From: a virus
DNA: 39,854 nucleotides
IMG/VR virus record: IMGVR_UViG_3300025849_003637
Coordinates: 1-39,854 of that record
Strand: one strand, 5' to 3'
Shown here: positions 22,563 to 30,666 of the stretch, one piece after another
How positions within the stretch are numbered: position 1 is the first letter of the stretch
Layout: each line of letters begins with the position of its first letter
Program-made: the position numbers and the translations under genes
Notes under the pieces: model-generated
The model's database searches: none
The model's input: only the letters and a program-made list of their open reading frames with translations
What the model was told of the DNA's origin: nothing

Positions 22563-23279
22563 TTAATGGTCAAATATACCCTTGCGTATCATCCTCTTAA
22601 CTATCTTAGCTACAGCAGTTTCTAAAGCCTTTCTGGTTGTTACACCAATAGAAGAGCTGTTAAACTTTACTTCGTCTAAGTTGTCTGAGTTTGATAGGGT
22701 AAGTTCCCTTGTAGTCACAGCTTTACCTAATCCAGAACCTGTCATATAAAGTCCTGTTTCAGCATCTACTGCTCTTATCTGTAAACCTAATCGAGTGACA
22801 AGAGTATTTTTTACTCCGTCTTTTAAGTTTACCGTTTCATCTTCAGATACAGAATAATCATATACTTCTACATAAATGAAGTATTTAGCAAGAGTAATCT
22901 TACCCATTATATCTGTCTGATTAGCTGTAAAGCCTTTTTGTGATGCTTCGTATTGTTTTACCATACGATCTTTAATAGCATCTCTAGTCTCTACAAATTC
23001 AAATCTCCATGTTTCATCTAAAAACGCTACAGTGATATTAGTTAGACCTAAGCCTACTCTATTATCTCTGAGTTCTGGATATTGTTGTAATACGTCTTCT
23101 GTAACACCTATATTGAGTAAAGCAACTGGTATGGGATCACCATTGTACTCGGGAATTGAGAATATTGAGGTTTGTTTCTCAAATCCCGCCTGATAATCTT
23201 CAGTCTTTGTTTTACCAATAACTTGAGCTGAGGTATAGCTACTTATTAATAATAAACTAGCTAATAGTTTTTTAACCAA
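22563..23279 (-). CDS. CsgG-like exported protein (curli-secretion-channel family)
   Basis: A 238-residue protein with a signal peptide ending YTSAQ (about 19). The pattern IPVALLNIGV, then FVETRDAIKDRM and LGLQIRAVDAETGLYMTGSGLGKA, fits the CsgG family: oligomeric outer-membrane channels in curli export. E. coli CsgG is a lipoprotein; here no cysteine follows the signal peptide, so it is not lipid-anchored. The start overlaps the preceding 67-residue gene by 8 nt. It may export the adjacent mucin-like protein or form a surface pore. Family likely, substrate unknown. Confidence 0.6.
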   Translation of the reverse strand: MVKKLLASLLLISSYTSAQVIGKTKTEDYQAGFEKQTSIFSIPEYNGDPIPVALLNIGVTEDVLQQYPELRDNRVGLGLTNITVAFLDETWRFEFVETRDAIKDRMVKQYEASQKGFTANQTDIMGKITLAKYFIYVEVYDYSVSEDETVNLKDGVKNTLVTRLGLQIRAVDAETGLYMTGSGLGKAVTTRELTLSNSDNLDEVKFNSSSIGVTTRKALETAVAKIVKRMIRKGIFDH

Positions 23280-23475
23280 GGGTGTCGAATACTCCCCAAG
23301 TTGCGTTGTTAAACGTTGACATATTGGTAATTAGTTCGTATATTATACGCCCAATACCAGTAATAGCTAAAGCTCCTAATAAATGAGCCCAGATTAAAAA
23401 GAAATAATCTAAAATAGTTTGGCTTTCCGAAATGAACTTCGTATATTGAATACGAAATAAGTTTAATGGTTTCAT
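23272..23475 (-). CDS. Small membrane protein, 67 aa
   Basis: One hydrophobic stretch, TILDYFFLIWAHLLGALAIT (about 20-39), in a 67-residue protein; the N-terminus is basic. Its end overlaps the CsgG-like start by 8 nt, so translation is coupled. A second frame over the same DNA (23309-23578) lacks such features and was set aside. Function unknown, perhaps linked to the CsgG-like protein. Confidence 0.55.
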   Translation of the reverse strand: MKPLNLFRIQYTKFISESQTILDYFFLIWAHLLGALAITGIGRIIYELITNMSTFNNATWGVFDTLG

Positions 23476-23520
23476 AATGTTTGTTGTTTTGAGTTACTGT
23501 TGATTTATTTAATTTACTTT

Positions 23521-23569
23521 GAGACCGATGGTTGCCGCCGTCGGTTTCATTTTTTGTACTGCGAAGTAC
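23521..23569. other. Two adjacent hairpins in a GC-richer intergenic gap
   Basis: An 11-pair stem GAGACCGATGG/CCGTCGGTTTC (23521-23531 and 23538-23548, two wobble pairs) is followed by a smaller GTACT-GCGA-AGTAC hairpin (23556-23569). They lie between the stop of the 84-residue gene and the start of the 67-residue gene. There is no T-tract on the minus strand, so a classical terminator for minus genes is unlikely. A regulatory RNA or attenuator is possible. Confidence 0.45.
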
Positions 23570-23571
23570 GT

Positions 23572-23826
23572 TTACCAATCTATCTTCTTCTTTCTTTTTT
23601 CAGTTTCAGATAGTTTGGGTTTGGGTTTAACATATACCTTCTTTACGATGGTATCTTTTTTTACTTCTTGTTGAGGGATATTAATAATGACTTGTGGAGC
23701 TGTTTCTGTAGTTTCTTCTACTACCGTTTCTTTTTCCCCTTCAAATAAACTTTTTATTAATAACCCACCACCAGTTGTAATGGCTAATGTTATTATACCG
23801 ATTATTGCTTTTTTAATGTCTTCCAT
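23572..23826 (-). CDS. Small inner-membrane protein with charged periplasmic tail
   Basis: An 84-residue protein with an N-terminal membrane anchor (AIIGIITLAITTGGGLLI, about 7-24), an acidic stretch (EGEKETVVEETTETAP) and a Lys/Pro-rich tail (KKVYVKPKPKLSETEKRKKK). The layout resembles a short TonB-like or i-spanin-like linker. It begins 4 bp past the lipoprotein gene, so an anchor-lipoprotein pair, perhaps spanin-like, is conceivable. No family call is made. Confidence 0.5.
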   Translation of the reverse strand: MEDIKKAIIGIITLAITTGGGLLIKSLFEGEKETVVEETTETAPQVIINIPQQEVKKDTIVKKVYVKPKPKLSETEKRKKKIDW

Positions 23827-23830
23827 AATA

Positions 23831-24208
23831 TTATTGTATAGTCATTTTAGTTTCTTGAACTTTGTTGGTGTAGTTATAAATTATAATATTATAGTCCCCT
23901 TCTTGGAGTGCTTTCGTATAAAATGTTAATACGTTATCCCCGATTTTAGCATTTATAATACTTTTAGATATAAGAATTTTAAAATGGTCTCTAATTTCTA
24001 AAGTATAAATCCCAGCTGTTTGAGTTTTAAAATTAAATTTGGTACCATCTTTGATACTACCTCCATCAAATTTTAATCCTTCTAAACTAGCTATTTCTAA
24101 TCTACTTATTGGGTCTGTTTGTATATCAAAATTATCTGTATCTCTAGCACATGATAAAAATAATAAAATTACCCAGATGTAGTATCTTTTTTGAAAATTG
24201 TATTTCAT
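23831..24208 (-). CDS. Small lipoprotein
   Basis: A 125-residue protein with a lipobox-type signal (VILLFLSC, Cys near residue 20). The mature part has two alternating strand-rich halves ending KVQETKMTIQ. It may be an adhesion or scaffold domain (immunoglobulin-like). It lies between the cohesin/dockerin-like gene and the small membrane protein, in one closely spaced run. Function unknown; lipid anchoring is well supported. Confidence 0.6.
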   Translation of the reverse strand: MKYNFQKRYYIWVILLFLSCARDTDNFDIQTDPISRLEIASLEGLKFDGGSIKDGTKFNFKTQTAGIYTLEIRDHFKILISKSIINAKIGDNVLTFYTKALQEGDYNIIIYNYTNKVQETKMTIQ

Positions 24209-24209
24209 A

Positions 24210-25847
24210 TTATTGTAGTTTTAATATTTGTTGTTTTCCTTCTAAACTAGCAGCATCAGTATTAAAAATAGTTACTAACCCTACTGTTGAATCCACATCA
24301 CCTGAAAATATTAATTTTATAGTAGATCCATTTTCTATTATATCTCCTTGTTGGTTAATGACTCCTACATTAACTCTATTTGATTCTGCTGTAGCAAAAT
24401 TAGTAGATGTGTTACCAACATTGAATATTACTTCTTCAAATGTTAGTCTTGTGTTGTCAAAATCTAATTTGAGTTGTAAAGCTGCTGTGGTATTAGATAA
24501 TATTTCTAATGTAGCTACTACTTTACCATCTTCTAAAGCTACACTGTAATCAGCGTTTATAAACGATTCTCCTTTCATGCTCATACCATATTGGAAGGAT
24601 TTAGCTGATGCTAGTGTCACTTGGTTATCTTGGCTTACAGTATGGGATAGGTTAGCATCCCCAAACATACCTCCTTTAAATCTTATCACTTGGGTGTTTT
24701 GGGAAAAATCTATATTAATAGCACTATCATCAGGAATACCTGTACTGAAAAGTTGTTGGGTTGTTAATGCATTATAGTCTGATGCTGGTACTACCATAGC
24801 GAATTCTTCAAATGTGTCGTATTCACTATATAGGTCAACTTGACCTAAAACATGTCCTAACATATTATAAGCATCTTGAGATGTGATAGCGGTATCTTCA
24901 TTTACATCTGCTGCTACATATTGTATTACATTAAATACTTCTCCAGTATTACCATGATCAAATTCTCCTGCTTCTTTTAAAGTTAAAGCTACATCTGATA
25001 TTGTTACTATATTATCTTTTAAAGTGGATAATTCAGAATCTGTCCCATCCCATACAAAGTTATAAGTGTATGTTGATTCACTTTTAGTAATAAATTCAGT
25101 TATATTAGCATCTCCATTTGAGTCTAATTGAACAGTACCCACAAGAATGCCATCTTCAACTACAAGTAGTTTAACATTTGTAGGGTCTATATTAGAATTA
25201 AAATCTACTTTAACATAGATATTACTATCTAAATCTTCTAAAGGTACAAAACTTATGGATTGTGTTTCATATGCTCTTACCTCACCATATGGGAATACAT
25301 ATTCTGATGTTCCTGAGTTGTCTGCTACTCTAGCCATAGTGACATTAATAGCATCAGTATAATTAGAAACGCTAGTATCTTTTACTAAAAAATGCATAGT
25401 AACATAAGTACCTTCAAACGCAGTAGTTGATATTGCTTGCCAATGATCTACATTCCACCCATTAGAAGAACCATATGATCCCCCTCCTCCATTCCATTGA
25501 GCCCATAAATCATTTTCATCATAGTTACTATTTGGAGTCCATTTTGTATCTGTCCAACTAAAAAGTGAATTATTAGCATTTGTGGGGGTGTTGAAAGTAT
25601 GATCAACTAAAGTAAATGCATTAGAGTTATATTCAACATCCGCATGGATGTATGTAATATTTTTATCTGAGAGATTATTAAGGTCTAATTTTAAGATTAT
25701 TGTGTCGTTAACTTGGACTTTAGTAATGTCGGTCTCTCCTGAGACGGTACTTACAAAATTGAGATCTATATCAATACCATCTGTTGATGATGTAAGTTGG
25801 CCTAAAACTATAGTAGGTAATAGTAATAGAATTAATAGATTTTTCAT
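24210..25847 (-). CDS. Exported protein with cohesin-like and dockerin-like domains
   Basis: A 545-residue protein with a signal peptide ending VLGQ (about 17). Residues 25-185 and about 400-540 resemble cohesin-type beta-sandwiches (for instance LKLDLNNLSDKNITYIHADV and LQLKLDFDNTRLTFEEVIF). Between them, ADVNEDTAITSQDAYNMLGH (313-332) fits one calcium-binding dockerin repeat, and FGDANLSHTVS a possible second. Such domains mediate protein complexes on cell surfaces. Its stop lies 1 bp before the lipoprotein gene. The fold calls are by pattern; the partner is unknown. Confidence 0.6.
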   Translation of the reverse strand: MKNLLILLLLPTIVLGQLTSSTDGIDIDLNFVSTVSGETDITKVQVNDTIILKLDLNNLSDKNITYIHADVEYNSNAFTLVDHTFNTPTNANNSLFSWTDTKWTPNSNYDENDLWAQWNGGGGSYGSSNGWNVDHWQAISTTAFEGTYVTMHFLVKDTSVSNYTDAINVTMARVADNSGTSEYVFPYGEVRAYETQSISFVPLEDLDSNIYVKVDFNSNIDPTNVKLLVVEDGILVGTVQLDSNGDANITEFITKSESTYTYNFVWDGTDSELSTLKDNIVTISDVALTLKEAGEFDHGNTGEVFNVIQYVAADVNEDTAITSQDAYNMLGHVLGQVDLYSEYDTFEEFAMVVPASDYNALTTQQLFSTGIPDDSAINIDFSQNTQVIRFKGGMFGDANLSHTVSQDNQVTLASAKSFQYGMSMKGESFINADYSVALEDGKVVATLEILSNTTAALQLKLDFDNTRLTFEEVIFNVGNTSTNFATAESNRVNVGVINQQGDIIENGSTIKLIFSGDVDSTVGLVTIFNTDAASLEGKQQILKLQ

Positions 25848-26317
25848 TTAATTTTTAGTTTATTTATTAATTGTTCACATAGTTTTTTTATTGCTGTAGA
25901 AACATTTGATTGGGAAAACTTACCTCCTCCATCAATTACTAATGTTGATGTAGATATAGATTTCGCAGTTCCTTTAGCAGTAACTGATTTTTTCTTTTTA
26001 CCATTTTTATATAAAGTTGCCTTAGCAGCTATCATATAAACATCTATTTGCTTACCATAAACGGCAAGTTGGATGTTATTCTTCTGTACATCGAAGAATA
26101 ATATCTCTACTGTAATTTCTGAAATTGAATTTGGATTTAAGTCATAGCCAGCATCTTGGACTACTTCTTCAAGTACATTACGTACTCCAAAGGCTAAGTC
26201 TCTATTGCCTGCCAAATCGCCTAATACGATTTTGTTTTCTACTTTACCTATATTGATTTCTTGGGAGTTGGCCAAGAAGCCTATAAGGCAACTTAATATT
26301 ACTATTGTCCATTTCAT
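25844..26317 (-). CDS. Exported protein of unknown function, YajG/LptE-like pattern
   Basis: A 157-residue protein with a signal peptide ending LANSQ (about 19). The mature part (GDLAGNRDLAFGVRNVLEEV, then ISEITVEILFFDV and AKATLYKNGKKKKS) has the length and alternation of small outer-membrane-associated proteins such as YajG. It has no lipobox. Its stop overlaps the next gene start by 4 nt (ATGA type). It starts the downstream exported-gene run. The family suggestion is weak. Confidence 0.5.
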   Translation of the reverse strand: MKWTIVILSCLIGFLANSQEINIGKVENKIVLGDLAGNRDLAFGVRNVLEEVVQDAGYDLNPNSISEITVEILFFDVQKNNIQLAVYGKQIDVYMIAAKATLYKNGKKKKSVTAKGTAKSISTSTLVIDGGGKFSQSNVSTAIKKLCEQLINKLKIK

Positions 26318-26418
26318 AATTACTGCGCGTTTAGCAACAATTAGAAAACCATTAATTAAATAACGTTTGGAAAACTATTGGGGAAGAACTGTTTGTTTGT
26401 TGTCAATGATACATATAC

Positions 26419-26443
26419 AAAAAAGGGCGCTATTGCGCCCTTT
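26419..26443 (-). terminator. Rho-independent terminator after the P-loop gene
   Basis: AAAGGGCGC-TATT-GCGCCCTTT gives a perfect 9-pair stem; on the minus strand it is followed by TTTTTT. It lies 2 bp from the stop of the 26446-26979 gene. The 26318-26418 gap between it and the next gene holds no clear promoter that I could identify. Confidence 0.9.
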
Positions 26444-26445
26444 CT

Positions 26446-26979
26446 TTATAGAAGTTTCATTATTTTTTTAACAGTGTTTTTACCTACCTTTATTGTGTGG
26501 TATGGTATATCATGCTTGTCTAAAACCGTTTTACATAGTTTATCTATAGCGATTGATTCTTCTAAATCTTGGAATCTTTCATCCTCACTATGTATGGTTT
26601 CTCCCCTATCTAATAGTATGTTTATACTATCATACTGATTATGTAGATCGACTACTAAATCATGAAAAGGTTGTCTATAATATTCTGCTGGGTAACCATT
26701 GGTGTAGTAAGTATGGTATATTGTAGAAAATAGTATAGGTGAATCTATTATAATATAATCTACTTTACCATATGCCTGTGCTATACCTCTATGTTGGTTA
26801 GCAAAAATATATAACTGATCTTTAATTGCGGGGAGGTTATTATCCCATGCTATTGTTTTAGGAAATTCATATGGATTATTACAACTAATATGGTTTTTCT
26901 TAAGTTTATAAGTTATACCAGCAGCAATTCCACTTTTCCCAATTCCGGGGCCTCCAAATAAATTAACTAGTTTGCTCAT
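26446..26979 (-). CDS. P-loop ATPase / nucleotide kinase-like protein
   Basis: A 177-residue soluble protein with Walker A GGPGIGKS (residues 9-16), a hydrophobic-D-S strand (YIIIDSPIL, about 75-83) and a late basic-acidic segment (LLDRGETIHSEDERFQDL). The layout fits small AAA/nucleotide-kinase-type P-loop proteins found in T4-like phages. The ATG overlaps the end of the 48-residue gene. Reaction and substrate unknown; a role in nucleotide metabolism is possible. Confidence 0.65.
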   Translation of the reverse strand: MSKLVNLFGGPGIGKSGIAAGITYKLKKNHISCNNPYEFPKTIAWDNNLPAIKDQLYIFANQHRGIAQAYGKVDYIIIDSPILFSTIYHTYYTNGYPAEYYRQPFHDLVVDLHNQYDSINILLDRGETIHSEDERFQDLEESIAIDKLCKTVLDKHDIPYHTIKVGKNTVKKIMKLL

Positions 26980-27109
26980 AATCTTGAAGTATAATTTCTA
27001 CGTACCAAATTCCTAAATCTATTATTAATGCTTTATATTCATTATAGTAATAAGTATATGTAATACCAAATGATATTTGCATAGTATGTTTACCTGTTAC
27101 TATTTTCAT
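26963..27109 (-). CDS. Small protein, 48 aa
   Basis: The frame reads MKIVTGKHTMQISFGITY and ends VEIILQDYEQTS. It is beta-like with no signal peptide. It overlaps the stop of the 75-residue gene (ATGA) and runs 17 nt into the P-loop gene start, so all three look coupled. A TATATTTA box (27114-27121) lies 4 nt upstream, but no TTG is found at the class I spacing. Function unknown. Confidence 0.5.
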   Translation of the reverse strand: MKIVTGKHTMQISFGITYTYYYNEYKALIIDLGIWYVEIILQDYEQTS

Positions 27110-27333
27110 TGTGTAAATATACTATATAAGTAGCCACAAATACCGACTACATTTAATAGTGATAAGTTATATGATTTAGTTTTTTGAGTTTGTACTGTTA
27201 GTAGTGCTAATCCTATTACAGATAATACTTTACCTAATAGGAAGTTGACAAAAAATGGTCCAATCATTAGGGACGCTGTGCCTATGTAAATTACAAAAAC
27301 TTTGTAAAGTAATTCTTTTGTTTCTTCTTTCAT
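27106..27333 (-). CDS. Small membrane protein, 75 aa
   Basis: Two hydrophobic stretches (YKVFVIYIGTASLMIGPFFV and VLSVIGLALLTVQT) and a third near the C-terminus (VGICGYLYSIF), with a charged N-terminus (MKEETKE). Its ATG overlaps the end of the S1/P1-type nuclease gene by 1 base. Function unknown; a small inner-membrane protein is likely. Confidence 0.5.
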   Translation of the reverse strand: MKEETKELLYKVFVIYIGTASLMIGPFFVNFLLGKVLSVIGLALLTVQTQKTKSYNLSLLNVVGICGYLYSIFTQ

Positions 27334-28103
27334 TATTCAAAAATTTCATTAATTAATAATCCTAATCTTTTGCCAGCTAAAAATAACCTTTCTTCTAAAA
27401 CTGGTTGGTATTTGTATATGTAATCATATGATAAAGAAATACCTTGTGGTGTGTCTTTATAAATTTGTTTCGCGTATTGGTGAGATTCATAAGTCCAATC
27501 AACTACTTGCTTTTGTTCTACTATTGTATTTCTATTTTTGTTGATTAAGTGAGTACTCCACTCAGTATATGACATTTTAAAATCATCAATTAAATTAGTG
27601 TCCCACAACACATGAAGGTTAGTATTAGTTTCTTGACCTTTTCTACCTTTAAATTTTATTCTGATTTTACTACCACCATAATCCTCATATCTTCCAGTAT
27701 GCATTGGTTGATGTAAATCACCAACTAAATGTACTAAATACTTAAGATAGAACTTTTTTGTTTCTTTATCAACATTAGGTGATTTTAAAATACCTATTGC
27801 TTTTTTGATAATGATAACTACATTTTCTTGGGTGTGTTCTATTTCTGTATATTCTTTATCTAAAGGTAAATTAACATAATGCCATTTACCAAATTTATCA
27901 AATTCAGGATTACTTCTCATTTCATCAGGCCATGTACTAACTGATGCTAATGATTCCCCATCTAATATATCGTATACTATTTCTTTTACTTCTTTGGTTA
28001 ATTGTCTTTCGGCAATCTCACCAATAATTCTATGACCTACTTTACCCCAATCGTCTGCAAATAACATTGTTGGTAGTAATAATAAAACTAATAATTTTTT
28101 CAT
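27333..28103 (-). CDS. Exported S1/P1-type nuclease
   Basis: A 256-residue protein with signal peptide (1-16 or so, TMLFA). The zinc-binding set of the S1/P1 family is visible: W19 near the mature N-terminus, GHR (H24), STWPD (D60), KWHYVNLP (H75), HLVGDLHQPMH (H125, D129, H131, H135), and NLHVLWD (H164, D168). These enzymes cut single-stranded DNA and RNA and release 3'-nucleotides or phosphate. It would act in the periplasm or outside the cell. It is downstream of the TonB-dependent receptor, separated by a terminator, so it starts a new unit. Confidence 0.9.
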   Translation of the reverse strand: MKKLLVLLLLPTMLFADDWGKVGHRIIGEIAERQLTKEVKEIVYDILDGESLASVSTWPDEMRSNPEFDKFGKWHYVNLPLDKEYTEIEHTQENVVIIIKKAIGILKSPNVDKETKKFYLKYLVHLVGDLHQPMHTGRYEDYGGSKIRIKFKGRKGQETNTNLHVLWDTNLIDDFKMSYTEWSTHLINKNRNTIVEQKQVVDWTYESHQYAKQIYKDTPQGISLSYDYIYKYQPVLEERLFLAGKRLGLLINEIFE

Positions 28104-28110
28104 AATCTAT

Positions 28111-28140
28111 TTAAAAATAAATGGGGGCCTAAGCCCCCAT
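28111..28140 (-). terminator. Hairpin terminator after the TonB-dependent receptor gene
   Basis: ATGGGGGC and GCCCCCAT form a perfect 8-pair stem around a 4-nt loop; the minus strand continues TTATTTTTAA. It lies 4 bp from the receptor stop and just upstream of the S1/P1-type nuclease start. Confidence 0.8.
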
Positions 28141-28144
28141 ATTA

Positions 28145-30622
28145 TTAAAATTTATATTTGAGAGACATATTCCATGTACGTCCAAATCCGAACCATACAC
28201 TATTTCTTGTATCAACTCCGTTCCAAGTAGTAGAACCAGCAGTTGCATGAATATTACTATTAGACTCTGCGATGTATGTAGTGTCTAATAAGTTATTAAT
28301 ATTTGCTCTTAATGACCAACCATTAGCTGCATAAAATGTAGCTCCTAAATCTACAATACCATAAGAAGGTAGTTTTAATGCTCCTTCATTATCTGGGTTA
28401 GTAAATGCTGAATCTGTAATACTGTAATCAGCATATAAACCATCTACAAATCTGTAATCTAGATCTACTTTTAATTTATCACCTAATCTTTGATCAACAC
28501 CTATGAAAGCAGTAATTTGAGCAGCATCTCCAACCTTAGCACCTTTAGTATAAAGTTTACCAGTACCAATTGATTGTTGGTTTTCGTCAAATAATTCTGC
28601 TTCAAAATCTTTAGTATAAGTCCAATCACCAATAGATAACATACCTCTTAGTTTTGTAGAACCTAATCTATAAGTTGCTTCAGCTTCAATACCTTTATGA
28701 GTTACGTCAATATTTCTGAACTGAGCAGTTCCATCTACACCTTGCTGGTTAGATAAACTACGAGATACAAATCTATTACCCCAGTTGGTATTGTATGCAT
28801 TAACATTTACCTTTAATCTTCTGCCTATATAACCATATCCAATCTCAAATGATTCAATACGTTCGTTTTGTAGGTTTGGATTGATATCGTTTCCAAAGTT
28901 AGGAAATACAGCACCAAATTGAGGCTGACGATCAATAAATCCAGCATTTACAAATACGTTAGATTTTTCAGTAAAGTTATAGTTAACACCACCTTTAAGA
29001 TACCCACCACCTAAGTTAGCTTTATCTGAAATAGGATTATCTACGTTTGCAAATCTATCTTCTCTTTGGAATTGTTGGTTAGATGCTCCGGCTTGTAGTA
29101 CTGCAGTAATCTTATCACCAGCATATTCTACTAATCCATTAAATCCAGCCCATTTTACAAATCCAATATTATAATAAGCAATCTTTGCTTCGTTGTCTCC
29201 AATATTAGTACCTCTGAAAGGGTTAGCTGATACTAAATCAGATGAACCATATAGTTGGGTTCCTAAGTTTTGATTACCAGTAGAAGCATATTGATTAAGA
29301 CCTAATAGATCATTCATCGTTCTGTAGTGATAACCTGTATAATTACGTAGATCAATACCTACTGAATATCTCATTTTACCTTTCTGAATATTAAGCTTAG
29401 AAATAGCTCCAACCCAGTTATGAGAGTTCATAGATGCTCTACGTACTAATACGTTACGTGCATAAGCTTTATCATTGTGAGATCCTACTTCATATTGGGA
29501 GTTATGAGAAACTACTGCATCATAGTTAATAGTACCATCAGCATTTCTAGTTCCTTTACCATCTTCTAGATAGTGTTCTGTTAAATCCTTACGGAAAGGT
29601 AACATATCAATAGACCCTTCATAGTAGTTTCTACCTCTAGGACCTGTTCCTCCACCTCTACCAGCTGAACCATATACAGATGTGTTTAACTGGATATTGT
29701 CTGAAATATCCCAATCCCAGTTAAAGGTAGCAAGAGGCTTATTGTAGAAGTTTCTACGTAAGTTATACTCTTCACCATTTAACGTTCCACCGTTAGTATT
29801 CCATCTTTGATCAATACCTTCTTTACCAAAGTTCTGGTAATCTCTAATAGATACCCAAACATCTCTTTGATGATGCCATTGTCCTGCTCCTAAAACTGAT
29901 AAGTTAAGACTGTGTTTTGAGCCTTCTGGTGTATAACCAACAGATGCAAAATAAGTCCAACCAGCTCCTGATGTATTGTAAACGTATCCGTTACCAGACC
30001 ATTTAGTCAATAAATAAGAAGAAGACCATCCTTTGTCATTTACTCCGGTATTGTAAAGAGCGGTTGTTTTAGTGTAACCGTTATTACCTACCATTTGAGT
30101 AATAGATCCACCTTGAGCTTTCTCTGCACTTCTAGTGAAAATAGAAACAGTTCCACCGACTGAAGGAACTGCTAATGAAGTGGCACCTAGACCACGTTGG
30201 ATTTGGATGTTAGACGTTACATCTGTCAATCCTTGCCAATTCGACCAATATACCCAACCGTTTTCCATATCATTAACGGGTTGACCGTTAATAAGGAAAG
30301 AAGTATTACGCTGATCAAAACCACGAAGACTAATACGACTATCACCATATCCTCCCCCTTGTTTAGTAGCATACACCCCGGGTGTCTTGTTCATGATTTC
30401 TGGAAATTCCTGATTTCCTACTTTTAACAACACCTCTTGTGCTGAGATTGTACTTACGGCAATTGGTGTCTCTCTTTCTCTGGCGACATCAATAACACGT
30501 GAAGATACTACTACTTCTTCCAAATTTACATCTAAGATGGTTTTGGAATCGGTAGACGATTCTTGAGCGTAAGCTCCTACTGTTAAAAATATTAACAGCA
30601 ACGTTGTAACGAGTTTTTTCAT
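28145..30622 (-). CDS. TonB-dependent outer-membrane receptor
   Basis: An intact 825-residue receptor. The signal peptide ends GAYAQ (20). A TonB-box-like stretch LEEVVVSSRV (34-43) is followed by the plug domain (TPGVYATKQGGGYGDSRISL, LRGFDQRNTSFLINGQPVND and QIQRGLGATSL) and a 22-strand-type barrel ending SLKYKF. It lacks the N-terminal carboxypeptidase-like domain of SusC proteins. It should import a ligand through the outer membrane with host TonB. Such a receptor is not a usual phage gene; the surrounding replication, lysis and tail genes argue against a host contig. Ligand unknown. Confidence 0.92.
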   Translation of the reverse strand: MKKLVTTLLLIFLTVGAYAQESSTDSKTILDVNLEEVVVSSRVIDVARERETPIAVSTISAQEVLLKVGNQEFPEIMNKTPGVYATKQGGGYGDSRISLRGFDQRNTSFLINGQPVNDMENGWVYWSNWQGLTDVTSNIQIQRGLGATSLAVPSVGGTVSIFTRSAEKAQGGSITQMVGNNGYTKTTALYNTGVNDKGWSSSYLLTKWSGNGYVYNTSGAGWTYFASVGYTPEGSKHSLNLSVLGAGQWHHQRDVWVSIRDYQNFGKEGIDQRWNTNGGTLNGEEYNLRRNFYNKPLATFNWDWDISDNIQLNTSVYGSAGRGGGTGPRGRNYYEGSIDMLPFRKDLTEHYLEDGKGTRNADGTINYDAVVSHNSQYEVGSHNDKAYARNVLVRRASMNSHNWVGAISKLNIQKGKMRYSVGIDLRNYTGYHYRTMNDLLGLNQYASTGNQNLGTQLYGSSDLVSANPFRGTNIGDNEAKIAYYNIGFVKWAGFNGLVEYAGDKITAVLQAGASNQQFQREDRFANVDNPISDKANLGGGYLKGGVNYNFTEKSNVFVNAGFIDRQPQFGAVFPNFGNDINPNLQNERIESFEIGYGYIGRRLKVNVNAYNTNWGNRFVSRSLSNQQGVDGTAQFRNIDVTHKGIEAEATYRLGSTKLRGMLSIGDWTYTKDFEAELFDENQQSIGTGKLYTKGAKVGDAAQITAFIGVDQRLGDKLKVDLDYRFVDGLYADYSITDSAFTNPDNEGALKLPSYGIVDLGATFYAANGWSLRANINNLLDTTYIAESNSNIHATAGSTTWNGVDTRNSVWFGFGRTWNMSLKYKF

Positions 30623-30666
30623 TTTCGTTTTTTTGGATTAAAAAAAAATTAAACAATACATAACCT

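Noticed and set aside
23309-23578. An 89-codon minus-strand frame overlapping the 67-residue gene
   Set aside because: It runs through the two-hairpin gap and shares DNA with the 67-residue frame, which has a convincing membrane segment and an 8-nt coupling to the CsgG-like start. The longer frame has a Ser/Thr/Asn-rich start without such support.
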